A stretch of 64,000 nucleotides of DNA, taken from Streptomyces sp. SCL15-4 (GTDB taxonomy: Bacteria > Actinomycetota > Actinomycetes > Streptomycetales > Streptomycetaceae). The notes under the pieces are model-generated. The model saw nothing but the letters and a program-made list of their open reading frames with translations. It was not told the DNA's origin and searched no databases. Each line of letters starts with the position of its first letter. Position 1 is the first letter of the stretch. Location of the stretch: NCBI RefSeq assembly GCF_033366695.1, contig NZ_JAOBTQ010000001.1:3906001-3970000 (forward strand). The letters run 5' to 3'. Of this stretch, positions 26,269-34,870 are shown one piece after another. The position numbers were made by a program, and so were the translations under genes.

Positions 26269-26496
26269 TCAGTAGTAGTCCTCCTGCTTCCGCATGTGCC
26301 CCGTGGGCTCGATCTCGTCGCGGAGGAAGGTGTACACCTCCTCCGCTCCGTCGAGCAGCACCGCGTAGGCGGGCGGAGTCGACGCGTCGGGTGGCTCGGT
26401 GATGCCGAGGATTCCTCCGACCCTGCCTTCCAGATGGGGTCTGTCGGAGGCCCGGAGCACGCGCACTTCTGCGTAGAAAGGGAGGGGGTCGGGCAC
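26269..26496 (-). CDS. Imm31-like immunity protein
   Basis: 75 residues. FYAEVRVLRASDRPHLEGRVG, GILGITEPPD, YAVLLDGAEEVYTF and the end PTGHMRKQEDYY match the Imm31 pattern as I remember it: a small beta-rich protein ending in a D/E-x-Y motif. It would neutralise the toxin domain of the adjacent RHS protein in the cytoplasm of the producing cell. GTG 26496 lies 21 bp after the RHS stop; AAAGGA at 26508-26513 is a slightly distant ribosome site. The position right after the toxin-encoding 3' end is strong contextual support. Confidence 0.7.
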   Translation of the reverse strand: MPDPLPFYAEVRVLRASDRPHLEGRVGGILGITEPPDASTPPAYAVLLDGAEEVYTFLRDEIEPTGHMRKQEDYY

Positions 26497-26517
26497 CGTG
26501 CGGTCAGTCCTTTCTCA

Positions 26518-29500
26518 TCACTTGTGGGTGATCTCGCCGTCGAGTGACACATTAAGGTGGCTGCCGTCCCTGCTGAGCCACCCCAGCTTGGCCTTGCCCA
26601 GCTTGCTCAGCTGGACGTCCCACTCGAACGGCTGCCCGGCGGTCCTGGAAGGTCCCTTGATCCATTCGTTACCGAACCGGTCGATGTAGCCCTTCCGGGG
26701 GCCGCGCGGCAGGCCCGCACTGATCGACACGCGCTTGTCCGGGACGAAGCGGATGCGTCCCGAGTGGGGAAGCTGTGCGTCCTTGAGGAGTCCCTTGACC
26801 CCCGTCCGCGGCGTGCCGACGACCTCTTCGCATTTCAGGCCCAGCGGGTCGACCAGCAGCAGCGGCGCGTCCACGTAGGCGTGGTGGTCGGGAGCGGCGT
26901 CGAGCCCGAGCGGGTCCGGGCTGACGTACCGGGCGACTTCCGGGTCGTAGTAGCGGAAGTAGTTGTAGTTCAGGCCTGTCTCGGTGTCGGCGTACTGGCC
27001 CGGGAAGCGCAGCGGACAGGTGGCGGTTTCCGGCTCGTCGGTCCCGGCCGGGACGTGGGTGCCCCACAACGTGTTGCGTCGCTGCCACACCACCTCGCCC
27101 TCGCCGGTGACCAGCTCCATGGGGGAACCGGCGTTGTCGGTGATGACGGCGAGGAAACGTGAGGTGTTCTCGGGCGCCGTCTGCTCCGCGAGCCGCGCGA
27201 TGAAGGAGCCTGCTTCGGGGACATGCGACGGTGTGTGGTGGGTCTGGGTGAGCGGACGGTGCGTGTCCGGTTCGTAGTCCCACGTGGTCACGCTGCCGTC
27301 CGGACCGGTCTGTTCTGCCAGACGGGTACCGTCCCAGGAGAACTCGACGCGGTCGGCCGGTGATCCGTCGCCCGTCACCCGGTGCTTGGAGATGCGCCGG
27401 CCCAGCGGGTCGTAGGCGTATTTCCACCGGTCACCGCTCGGCGTGACCACCTCGGTCAGGCGGTCCTCCGCGTTCCAGGCGTAGGACCACGTGTGCGTCT
27501 TCCCACTGAGGAGTTTGCGCGTTCGGCGGACGAGCCGGCCCTGGGCGTCGTGCTCATACGTCGTCCGGCCCGCCCGGCGGACGAGTGTGCCCTCGAAGGC
27601 ACGCTCGCCGGGGGTGTCGTGGCCGGGGGCCGACGTCTGTCGGACTTTGCCGGTGATGTCGTAGGCGTAGGTCTCGGTCCAGCCGTGCGCCCGTACTTCT
27701 GTGACCCGGCCCGTGCCGTCCAGGTGGAAGCGACGTGTGCCCGAGGTCAGCTCCCGGATCTCCGTAAGGTGGCCGTCGACCCGGTAGGCGTACGTGCGGT
27801 GCTGGAGGAGGCGGTGCGGGGCGCCGGCGGAGGTCAGGGACTGGGCGGTCATCTGCCCGTTCGGGTTCCAGCTCTGCGTGAGCGTGATTCCTTCTCCGAA
27901 CCGGCGCTCGATCTCCCGCCCCGCGGCATCGTGCGAGAAGTCCAGCGAGCCCGCCGCCGAGCGCAGGTGCACCGGTCGTCCGGCCGCGTCGTACGTCCAG
28001 TCCGAAGCCAGGCCGGATGGTGCGACACGGCGCGTGCGACGTCCGAGGGCGTCGTACTGGAAGACAGACGTGCGATCGTTGACCGTCTCCGACAGGATCC
28101 GGCCCAGCGCGTCACGTTCCATGACCATCTCGGCGTCCGCGTTGGCCGCGCGGCACAGACCGCCATCCGGCGTGTACGCGTACGTCGTGCTCTCGCCGTC
28201 GTCGGTTTCCTGGACCACGACCCTGCCGCATGCGTCACGGGTGAAGCGCAGGATCTCGCCGGCGCCGTTGGTCCGGGCGGTGAGCCTGCCCGCGGCATCG
28301 AGCGCGTACGTCAGTGTGCGGCCGTTGAAATCGGTCTCCGCGATGAGCCGGCCGGCCTCGTCGTAGAGGTAGGACCAGGTTCGGCCCTCGGGGTTGGTGA
28401 CGCCTGTCAGCCGCAACTCGGTGTCGTACGTGAACGCGTACCGCGTGCCGTCCGGGTCTGTTCGGGTCGCCGGGAGGTCGAAGGGTGCGACGGTCTGCCG
28501 GGTCGTGCTCCCGGCGAGGTCGGTGTGTTCGACCAGGTTGCCTTCGCCGTCCCAGGTCCAGGATTCGCGCGTTCCGTCGGCGAACTCGCGCCACTTCGGC
28601 TTGCCCTCGACGGTCCATCCCATGCGTGTGGTGTGACCGAAGGGGTCGGTCACCGCGACGATCCGGCCGAACGCGTCGCGGCTCACGGTCGTCTCGTGAC
28701 CCAACTCGTCGCTGAGCGCGATCGGCAGGCCGGCCGCGTTCGGCACGATCCTCCGTGTGTGGCCGAGCGCGTCCGTGACGGCGACCAGGTGTCCCGAACC
28801 GTCATAGGCGTAGCGGGTCTCGGCGCCGGTCGGGTCCACGGTGACCCGCACATTGCCACGGTCGTCGTAGGTGTGCCGCCAGGTCGCGCCGCCCGGCTCC
28901 ACGACCTTTACCGGCAGGCCGAGCCCGTTGTACTCCGCCCGCGCCTCCGCGCCATCGGGCAGGGCGACTCCGGTGAGGTGGCCGGCGTCGTCGTACGTGT
29001 ACCGCGTGGCGTGGCCCAGCGGGTCCGTCACCGTGAGCGGCCAGGCCCCGTATTCGTCCCACTCGGTGCGCGTCACGTGACCCAGCGGGTCGGTCTCCTC
29101 CACCACCAGACCCTCGGCGTTGCAGCGGTGGACCGAGACATGGCCCTGGGAGTCGGTGTACGTCGTCGTGCGGGTGGTGTCGTCGTACGTCAGGGTGCCG
29201 GACAGAATGCCGTCGACGCCTTCGGTGCGCGTGACGCGGCCCCGGGAGTCGTAGACGTAACCGAACCATGTGCCGTTGCGGTCGGTCCAGCGGGTGACGC
29301 GGCCTTCGGTGTCATAGGTGAAGCGCAGGGGCTCGCCGCTGGAGTTGATGACCTCGGTGAGGTTGCCGGAGGGGTCGTAGGCGTACCGCATGATGACCGT
29401 GCCCTCGTCGGGCACGGTGTCCGGGCGGTAGCGGGACGGGGGTTCGTCCAGCAGGCGCAGGGCCGTGACGCGCGGGCCCCGGGTGTCGACGGCGACGTAG

Positions 29501-30789
29501 TAGCCGCCGGAGTGGCGGATGCCGGAGGGGATGCCCTGCTCGTTGCGTTCGATGTCGATGCGGTTGCCGTTGCGGTCGGCCTTTGAGTCCAGGGCCAGGT
29601 GGAAGACGCCGAAGGTCGGCGAGGGGACGGGGGCCGCGAAGGTGCGGGTCACGCCGGTGGCGGGGTCGGTGACCGTCATCGCGCCGTCCGGCGTGCCGTC
29701 CCATTCCAGGGGCCAACGCGGTCCCTTGACCGGGAGGGTCGGTACGCCCGGTTCCGGTACCGGGTACACCAGGCGCATACCGTCGGCCGCCGCGAAGACG
29801 ACGCCTTCACCGTCGATCTGGAGACACTCGTCCAGGGTCGAGATCCAGGTCGGGCCGAAGCAGACGCCGCCCCGGTAGGAGGAGAGGTGGGTGCGGGTGA
29901 ACTCGAAGGGGAGAGCGGCCGGCAGAGACAGGTCCGTCTGTGTCATCAGCATCGCGCCGGTCGCCACGTCGATCGGTTCGCCCACGCACGGCGTGCGCTC
30001 TGCATTGCGGGCCGCCGGGCCCAGTTCGACCAGGTCGGGACGGAGCGAGGGCGGACGCAGCAGCAACGGGGTGGTGTCGGCGAGCCCGCCTTCCATGCCG
30101 GCCTTCAACAGGCCGCCGCCCGCTCCCAGCGCGCCGCCGAAGATCATGCCGTCCTTGGCGGCCTGGTTGACCTCGTCCAGGCTGAAGCCGTCTTGCAGGC
30201 CGGTCGCGATCTTCAGCGGCTGGGCCACGGCCAGATCGACCGTGACCGACTCGATTCCGCCGAAAGCGGCGGCGACCAGGGTGCCCGCGGCGATCTCGGC
30301 CACGGTCGTGGTGACCGCGACGCCCATGGTGGCGCCGAACTCGATGACCGCCTCGGCTGCCGCGGCGGCGGCCCCGGACGCGATACCCGCGGTGAGGATG
30401 GCCAGCGTCACGCCGCCCGCGATCACCGCCGCGTCGATACCGATCTGGGTCCAGAGCTTGTTGATCGCGTCGTCGATGGCGTCGGCGAACTTGTCCAGCG
30501 CCTTGGCCATCTCCCGGGAGGACTTCGCGAGATCGCTCAGCCAGCCCCCGTCCTGGTCCTTGGCGTAGCGGTCCCAGAACTTGCGGAACGCCTCGATCGA
30601 CTCACCGGTGTTGTTGTGGATGATCGACGACGCGCTGCGGTGGACGGGAGCGCGGACATCGTCCACCGAATCGGCGAAGGCGCGCCAGGCCCTTGCCGCG
30701 TCCCGCAGTTTCCCGGCGTCGGCCTCCGGCCACCACAGGCCCATCTTGAGAAGGATGTGGCGCGCCTTGTCCTCAACGCTCACCGGCAC
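26518..30789 (-). CDS. RHS/YD-repeat polymorphic toxin with C-terminal toxin domain
   Basis: 1423 residues. Residues about 1-110 form a WXG100-like helical region (GLWWPEADAGKLRDAARAW); 120-230 are hydrophobic and Ala/Gly-rich. A DUF6531-type start (PCVGEPIDVATGAM) comes near 265. More than 20 YD repeats fill about 470-1200. The RHS core ends with RFPGQYADTETGLNYNYFRYY and DPLGL. The last ~103 residues are variable: GNEWIKGPSRTAGQPFEWDV and GSHLNVSLDGEITHK resemble polymorphic toxin type 17. The shell would encapsulate and release this domain into rivals. GTG 30789 overlaps the upstream WXG-like gene by 17 bp; GTG 30783 is an alternative. Confidence 0.88.
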   Translation of the reverse strand: MPVSVEDKARHILLKMGLWWPEADAGKLRDAARAWRAFADSVDDVRAPVHRSASSIIHNNTGESIEAFRKFWDRYAKDQDGGWLSDLAKSSREMAKALDKFADAIDDAINKLWTQIGIDAAVIAGGVTLAILTAGIASGAAAAAAEAVIEFGATMGVAVTTTVAEIAAGTLVAAAFGGIESVTVDLAVAQPLKIATGLQDGFSLDEVNQAAKDGMIFGGALGAGGGLLKAGMEGGLADTTPLLLRPPSLRPDLVELGPAARNAERTPCVGEPIDVATGAMLMTQTDLSLPAALPFEFTRTHLSSYRGGVCFGPTWISTLDECLQIDGEGVVFAAADGMRLVYPVPEPGVPTLPVKGPRWPLEWDGTPDGAMTVTDPATGVTRTFAAPVPSPTFGVFHLALDSKADRNGNRIDIERNEQGIPSGIRHSGGYYVAVDTRGPRVTALRLLDEPPSRYRPDTVPDEGTVIMRYAYDPSGNLTEVINSSGEPLRFTYDTEGRVTRWTDRNGTWFGYVYDSRGRVTRTEGVDGILSGTLTYDDTTRTTTYTDSQGHVSVHRCNAEGLVVEETDPLGHVTRTEWDEYGAWPLTVTDPLGHATRYTYDDAGHLTGVALPDGAEARAEYNGLGLPVKVVEPGGATWRHTYDDRGNVRVTVDPTGAETRYAYDGSGHLVAVTDALGHTRRIVPNAAGLPIALSDELGHETTVSRDAFGRIVAVTDPFGHTTRMGWTVEGKPKWREFADGTRESWTWDGEGNLVEHTDLAGSTTRQTVAPFDLPATRTDPDGTRYAFTYDTELRLTGVTNPEGRTWSYLYDEAGRLIAETDFNGRTLTYALDAAGRLTARTNGAGEILRFTRDACGRVVVQETDDGESTTYAYTPDGGLCRAANADAEMVMERDALGRILSETVNDRTSVFQYDALGRRTRRVAPSGLASDWTYDAAGRPVHLRSAAGSLDFSHDAAGREIERRFGEGITLTQSWNPNGQMTAQSLTSAGAPHRLLQHRTYAYRVDGHLTEIRELTSGTRRFHLDGTGRVTEVRAHGWTETYAYDITGKVRQTSAPGHDTPGERAFEGTLVRRAGRTTYEHDAQGRLVRRTRKLLSGKTHTWSYAWNAEDRLTEVVTPSGDRWKYAYDPLGRRISKHRVTGDGSPADRVEFSWDGTRLAEQTGPDGSVTTWDYEPDTHRPLTQTHHTPSHVPEAGSFIARLAEQTAPENTSRFLAVITDNAGSPMELVTGEGEVVWQRRNTLWGTHVPAGTDEPETATCPLRFPGQYADTETGLNYNYFRYYDPEVARYVSPDPLGLDAAPDHHAYVDAPLLLVDPLGLKCEEVVGTPRTGVKGLLKDAQLPHSGRIRFVPDKRVSISAGLPRGPRKGYIDRFGNEWIKGPSRTAGQPFEWDVQLSKLGKAKLGWLSRDGSHLNVSLDGEITHK

Positions 30790-31138
30790 CGTCGCTCTGC
30801 TTGTCGGTCTTCACTTCCGTGAACATCCCGGCGATCAGCTGGTCGTTGTCCACATGTCCGTCCGCCAGGTCTGCCATGGCCTCGTGGATGCTCGTCAGCC
30901 CGAGCACCAGGACACCCGCCGCGCTCTCGATCTTCTTCTGCTGCGGCTTGTAGGCGTTGCCGAACTTGTCGCCCTGTTCGTCGTGACCCCAGGGCTCACC
31001 GAGCCCGTCCAAGGTCTGGATGAGGGTGGTCAGCGCCTTGCTGAGATCGATGGCCCCCTGCTGGAAGGCCGGTGCCGCCGCCTTGATGTCGGCGGTCTTG
31101 ATGTCCAGGACCTTGCCGGGGACCTTGCCGTCACCCAT
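30773..31138 (-). CDS. WXG100-like secretion partner of the RHS toxin
   Basis: 121 residues, mostly helical. GLGEPWGHDEQGDKFGNAY places a W-x-G turn between two helices, the pattern of type VII secretion (ESX-like) substrates and chaperones in actinobacteria. It likely forms a helical dimer with the N-terminus of the RHS protein and targets it for export. ATG 31138 follows GGGGGAGA with good spacing. It is the first gene of the toxin operon, overlapping the RHS gene by 17 bp. No ESX ATPase gene is in the window. Confidence 0.7.
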   Translation of the reverse strand: MGDGKVPGKVLDIKTADIKAAAPAFQQGAIDLSKALTTLIQTLDGLGEPWGHDEQGDKFGNAYKPQQKKIESAAGVLVLGLTSIHEAMADLADGHVDNDQLIAGMFTEVKTDKQSDGAGER

Positions 31139-31251
31139 CGCTGTTGTCTCCCCCGGTTCGCAACCGTTGCCGCCGACCCTAGGGGAAGCCGGTCAAGAGG
31201 AGGTCATGGCCAAGGAACGGCCCGGCAATGCGACGGTGGAGGAAGAATGTG

Positions 31252-31269
31252 TGGCGTCACGTGACGCCA
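31252..31269. promoter_or_regulatory. Perfect 18-bp palindrome between the toxin operon and the RHH gene
   Basis: TGGCGTCACGTGACGCCA is an uninterrupted 18-bp palindrome, 114 bp upstream of the WXG-like start and 192 bp upstream of the RHH start. Each half contains the TGGCGTCA unit that also occurs at the RHH start site, so the same regulator may bind here. Confidence 0.6.
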
Positions 31270-31411
31270 GGCGGAGCCAAAGTGGCACTTCTTGGCGCGA
31301 CCGCTCGGCCGCTGACACCGTTCTGGCTTCGGCATGCGCCACTGAGAGTTATCCCGACCAGCAGCCTGACCTGCGCCTCTTAGGACCTGTCGCCCATCCG
31401 TGCCACCTGCG

Positions 31412-31461
31412 TGGCGCCACAAGGTTGCCAATGGCGCCACGATGGTGCCATGATGGCGTCA
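31412..31461. promoter_or_regulatory. Phased array of four TGGCGCCA-type sites overlapping the RHH gene start
   Basis: TGGCGCCA occurs at 31412-31419 and 31432-31439, TGGTGCCA at 31443-31450 and TGGCGTCA at 31454-31461. Start-to-start distances are 20, 11 and 11 bp, so all lie on about the same helix face. The last unit includes the A of the ATG. Ribbon-helix-helix repressors bind short tandem palindromes of just this kind, so autoregulation is the likely function. Confidence 0.65.
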
Positions 31462-31973
31462 TGGACCTCACGCCCTATGTAGAAACCCTTCGCCGTGAAC
31501 TCGCGGTGGCCGCTGAAGCCGGTGGCGAGGATGCTCGGGAGCTGGCCGAGAGGCTGACCGCTCCGTTGGAGTCGGCGGCTCGGCTGACCATGCTCAACGT
31601 GTTGTCCGCCGCGATGGACGAGGTCACCCGGGAGCTGGCGCCGGGGTCGGTGGACGTGCGGCTGCGCGGGCTCGATCCCGATTTCGTGGTGACCCTGCCG
31701 GCCGCCGAGGCGGGCGGTCCGGCCGAGCCGGCTTTGGCCGTCGAGGCCTTCAAGGGGGCGGCCGAAGGGGACGAGGGCGGGACCGCCCGGGTCAATCTGC
31801 GGCTGCCCGCCCAGCTCAAGGCCCGGGCCGAGGAGGCCGCGAGCCGCGAGGGGCTGTCGGTCAACGCGTGGCTGGTCCGGGCCGTGTCGGCCGCGGTCGA
31901 CGGCGGCTCCCGGCCGCGCACGGCGGAGAAGAGCCAGACCGTCGGACAGCGTTTCACGGGCTGGGTGCGCTAG
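31461..31973 (+). CDS. Ribbon-helix-helix (Arc/HicB-type) DNA-binding regulator
   Basis: 170 residues. The N-terminal ~110 residues contain a helical region and an acidic linker. The C-terminal ~50 residues (VNLRLPAQLKARAEEAASREGLSVNAWLVRAVSAAV) form a ribbon-helix-helix fold with the beta-strand RVNLRLP that reads the DNA major groove. No toxin gene overlaps it, so it is better read as a regulator than as a classic antitoxin. ATG 31461 has no ribosome site and abuts an operator unit, suggesting a leaderless transcript. The downstream DUF4097 and ABC genes are probably in its regulon. Confidence 0.75.
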   Translation: MDLTPYVETLRRELAVAAEAGGEDARELAERLTAPLESAARLTMLNVLSAAMDEVTRELAPGSVDVRLRGLDPDFVVTLPAAEAGGPAEPALAVEAFKGAAEGDEGGTARVNLRLPAQLKARAEEAASREGLSVNAWLVRAVSAAVDGGSRPRTAEKSQTVGQRFTGWVR

Positions 31974-32054
31974 CCGCTCCCCGCCCGGCCCACTTCACTC
32001 ACACCACGTCCCACCAGCGGGGACGCTCCCAAGACTCACGAGGACGGGACAGCC

Positions 32055-32897
32055 ATGCCTTCTTTCGACACTCCCGCACCGATCTCGGTCACCGCACGTG
32101 TGGAGGCCGGTTCCATCCAGTTCGCCGCGGGCGACCGGCTCGACACCGTCGTCGAGGTGCGGCCCCGCAACCCCAAGAAGGACCTGGACGTACGCACCGC
32201 CGACCAGACCGAGGTCTCGTACACCGGCGGCACGCTCGTCATCACGACGCCCAAGTCCAACCTGTTCGGCCGCACCGGCGTCGTGGACGTCACCGTGGAG
32301 CTGCCCGCGGGCTCACGCGTCGACACCACCGGGGCCTGGACCCAGGTGCTCGGCGAGGGCCGGCTCGGCGAGGTCCGGGTGAAGACCTCGTCCGGTGATG
32401 TGCGCCTCGACGCGACCGGGCCGCTGGATGTGACCGCCTCGCACGGCTCGATCACCGTGGACCGGGTCGAGGGCCGGGCCGAGATCAGCACCAGCACCGG
32501 CAGCCTGCGCGTCGGCCTCCTCGACGGCCCGGCCGTGCTGAAGAACTCGCACGGCGGCACGACCGTCGACGCCGTGACCGGCGCGCTGCGGGTGAGCAAC
32601 GCCAACGGCGACATCGAGGTGCGGCGCGCCGAGGACTCGGTCACCGCCACCACCGCCCACGGCACCGTGCGCGTCGGCGACGTGGCCCGCGGCACCGTCC
32701 AGCTGGAGACCTCCTACGGCGCCATCGACATCGGCATCCGCGAGGGCACCGCCGCCTGGCTCGACGTCAGTTCCGGTGCGGGGCAGGTGCGCAACGCGCT
32801 CACCGCCTCGGGCAGCCCGGACACGGCCGAGGACACCGTCCAGGTCCGTGCCCGCACCCGCTTCGGCAACATCGACATCCGCCGCGCCCGGGCCTGA
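32055..32897 (+). CDS. DUF4097 beta-repeat protein
   Basis: 280 residues built from repeated short beta units such as TSSGDVRLDATG, ASHGSITVDRV, STGSLRVG and NANGDIEVRRA, the right-handed beta-solenoid-like pattern of DUF4097. There is no signal peptide or membrane segment, so it should be cytosolic. Function unknown in the family. It lies 81 bp after the RHH gene and 125 bp before the ABC ATPase gene, all on one strand. ATG 32055 follows GGACGGGA at 32042-32049. Confidence 0.8.
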   Translation: MPSFDTPAPISVTARVEAGSIQFAAGDRLDTVVEVRPRNPKKDLDVRTADQTEVSYTGGTLVITTPKSNLFGRTGVVDVTVELPAGSRVDTTGAWTQVLGEGRLGEVRVKTSSGDVRLDATGPLDVTASHGSITVDRVEGRAEISTSTGSLRVGLLDGPAVLKNSHGGTTVDAVTGALRVSNANGDIEVRRAEDSVTATTAHGTVRVGDVARGTVQLETSYGAIDIGIREGTAAWLDVSSGAGQVRNALTASGSPDTAEDTVQVRARTRFGNIDIRRARA

Positions 32898-33022
32898 GCG
32901 CCGGGCCTGAGCACCGGGCCCGGCGCCTCCGGCTCCTCGCGCCGCTTCCGCCGCGGTCGCCACTGTCACGTCGGTCAGCACAGTCACCACTGTCACCACT
33001 CGCACGGGAGGGTTCCGTCGCC

Positions 33023-34006
33023 ATGTCTGTCATGTCCACATCAATCACAGAGCGGCCGGTCGCCATATCCGCCGCCGGGCTGCGCAAGTCCTACGGCGAC
33101 AAGACCGTCCTCGACGGCATCGACCTGCACATTCCCGCCGGCTCCGTCTTCGCGCTGCTCGGCCCGAACGGCGCCGGCAAGACCACCACCGTGAAGATCC
33201 TGTCCACGCTCGTCGGCGCCGACGGCGGACAGGCCCGGGTCGCGGGACACGACCTCGCCGCCGCGCCGCAGGCCGTGCGCGCCGCGATCGGGGTCACCGG
33301 TCAGTTCTCCGCCGTCGACGGGCTGATCACCGGCGAGGAGAACATGCTCCTCATGGCGGATCTGCATCATCTGTCCAGACGCGAGGGGCGGCGCGTCGCC
33401 ACCGGGCTGCTGGAGCGGTTCGGCCTCGCCGACGCCGCCCGGAAGCCCGCCCAGAGCTACTCCGGCGGCATGAAGCGCCGCCTGGACATCGCCATGACCC
33501 TCGTCGGCTCCCCGCGGCTCATCTTCCTCGACGAGCCGACCACCGGCCTCGACCCCCGCTCCCGGCACACCATGTGGCAGATCGTCCGCGAGCTGGTCAC
33601 GGACGGCGTGACCGTCTTCCTCACCACCCAGTACCTGGAGGAGGCCGACCAGCTCGCCGACCGTATCGCCGTGCTCGACGACGGGAGGATCGCCGCCGAG
33701 GGCACCGCCGACGACCTCAAGCGCCTCGTCCCCGGCGGACATGTGCGGCTCCGCTTCTCCGACCCGTCCGCGTACCGGTCCGCCGCCGCCGCGCTGCGCG
33801 AGGTCACGCCGGACGACGAGGCGCTGGTGCTGCGCGTCCCCAGCGACGGCAGCCAGCGCGAACTGCGCTCCCTGCTCGACCGGCTGGACGCCGTCGGCAT
33901 CGAGGCGGACGAGCTGACCGTGCACACCCCCGACCTGGACGACGTGTTCTTCGCCCTGACCGGCGGCACCGGCCGGCCGGCCGCCGCCAAGGAGGATGTC
34001 CGATGA
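33023..34006 (+). CDS. DrrA-type ABC transporter ATPase
   Basis: 327 residues. Walker A GPNGAGKTTT at about residue 48, Q-loop TGQFSAVD, signature SYSGGMKRRLD, Walker B RLIFLDEPTTGLD and the switch His region (replaced by Gln in LTTQYLEEAD) are in order. The Gln at the H-loop is typical of daunorubicin-resistance DrrA proteins. The C-terminal ~90 residues are the DrrA accessory domain. It powers export with the permease encoded next, which it overlaps by 4 bp. A second ATG at 33032 is an alternative start. Confidence 0.92.
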   Translation: MSVMSTSITERPVAISAAGLRKSYGDKTVLDGIDLHIPAGSVFALLGPNGAGKTTTVKILSTLVGADGGQARVAGHDLAAAPQAVRAAIGVTGQFSAVDGLITGEENMLLMADLHHLSRREGRRVATGLLERFGLADAARKPAQSYSGGMKRRLDIAMTLVGSPRLIFLDEPTTGLDPRSRHTMWQIVRELVTDGVTVFLTTQYLEEADQLADRIAVLDDGRIAAEGTADDLKRLVPGGHVRLRFSDPSAYRSAAAALREVTPDDEALVLRVPSDGSQRELRSLLDRLDAVGIEADELTVHTPDLDDVFFALTGGTGRPAAAKEDVR

Positions 34007-34794
34007 GTTCCCTGTCCCTCGCCCTGCGCGACTCCTCCACGATGCTGCGGCGCAATCTGCTGCACGCCCGCCGCTACCCGTCCATGACCCTGAACCTGCT
34101 GCTCACGCCGGTCATGCTGCTGCTGCTCTTCGTCTACATCTTCGGCGACGTGATGAGCGCGGGCATCGGGGACGGCGGCGCGGACCGGTCCGCCTACCTC
34201 GCGTATCTCGTCCCGGGCATCCTGATGCTGACCATCGGCGGCACCACCATCGGCAGCGCGGTGTCCGTCGCCTCGGACATGACCGAGGGCATCATCGCCC
34301 GCTTCCGTACGATGGCGATCCACCGCGGATCGGTGCTGATCGGGCACGTCGTCGGCAGCGTGCTCCAGTGCGTGATGAGCGTGGTGCTCGTCGGGGCGGT
34401 CGCGGTGGCCATCGGGTTCCGGGCCACGGACGCCACCGCCCTGGACTGGCTCCTGGCCGTCGGACTGCTGACGCTCGTCTCCGTGGCGCTCACCTGGATC
34501 GCGGTCGGGATGGGCCTGTCCAGCCCCAACGCCGAGGCGGCCGGCAACAACGCCCTGCCGCTGATGGTCCTGCCGTTGCTGTCCAGCGCCTTCGTGCCGG
34601 TCGACGCGATGCCGGGCTGGTTCCGGCCGGTCGCCGAGTACCAGCCGTTCACGCCGGCCATCGAGACCCTGCGCGGGCTGCTGCTCGGCACCGAGATCGG
34701 AAACAACGGGTGGCTGGCCGTCGCCTGGTGCCTCGGGCTGGCCGTGCTCGGCTACCTCTGGTCCACCTCGCTCTTCGCCCGCGAACCGAAGTAG
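34003..34794 (+). CDS. DrrB-type ABC-2 permease
   Basis: 263 residues with six hydrophobic segments (about 30-50, 65-85, 110-135, 145-165, 175-195, 235-255). The ABC-2 motif region NNALPLMVLPLLSSAFVPVDAMPGW sits before the last loop, as in DrrB. It forms an exporter with the preceding ATPase. The substrate is unknown; drug or lipid export is typical. Its start is coupled by ATGA, with GGAGG at 33991-33995. A perfect hairpin follows. The gene pair lies 5 kb from the polyketide cluster but belongs to a different operon. Confidence 0.92.
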   Translation: MSSLSLALRDSSTMLRRNLLHARRYPSMTLNLLLTPVMLLLLFVYIFGDVMSAGIGDGGADRSAYLAYLVPGILMLTIGGTTIGSAVSVASDMTEGIIARFRTMAIHRGSVLIGHVVGSVLQCVMSVVLVGAVAVAIGFRATDATALDWLLAVGLLTLVSVALTWIAVGMGLSSPNAEAAGNNALPLMVLPLLSSAFVPVDAMPGWFRPVAEYQPFTPAIETLRGLLLGTEIGNNGWLAVAWCLGLAVLGYLWSTSLFAREPK

Positions 34795-34828
34795 CGTCCG
34801 GGGCGCGTTCTCTCACTCGGCCCGCTCC

Positions 34829-34870
34829 GGGGCGGCGTACGTCCGGCATCGCGCCGGCGTACGCCGCCCC
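34829..34870 (+). terminator. Terminator hairpin after ABC transporter operon
   Basis: A perfect 13-bp stem GGGGCGGCGTACG / CGTACGCCGCCCC (34829-34841 and 34858-34870) encloses a smaller CCGGC/GCCGG hairpin. It begins 34 bp after the permease stop. Confidence 0.8.
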
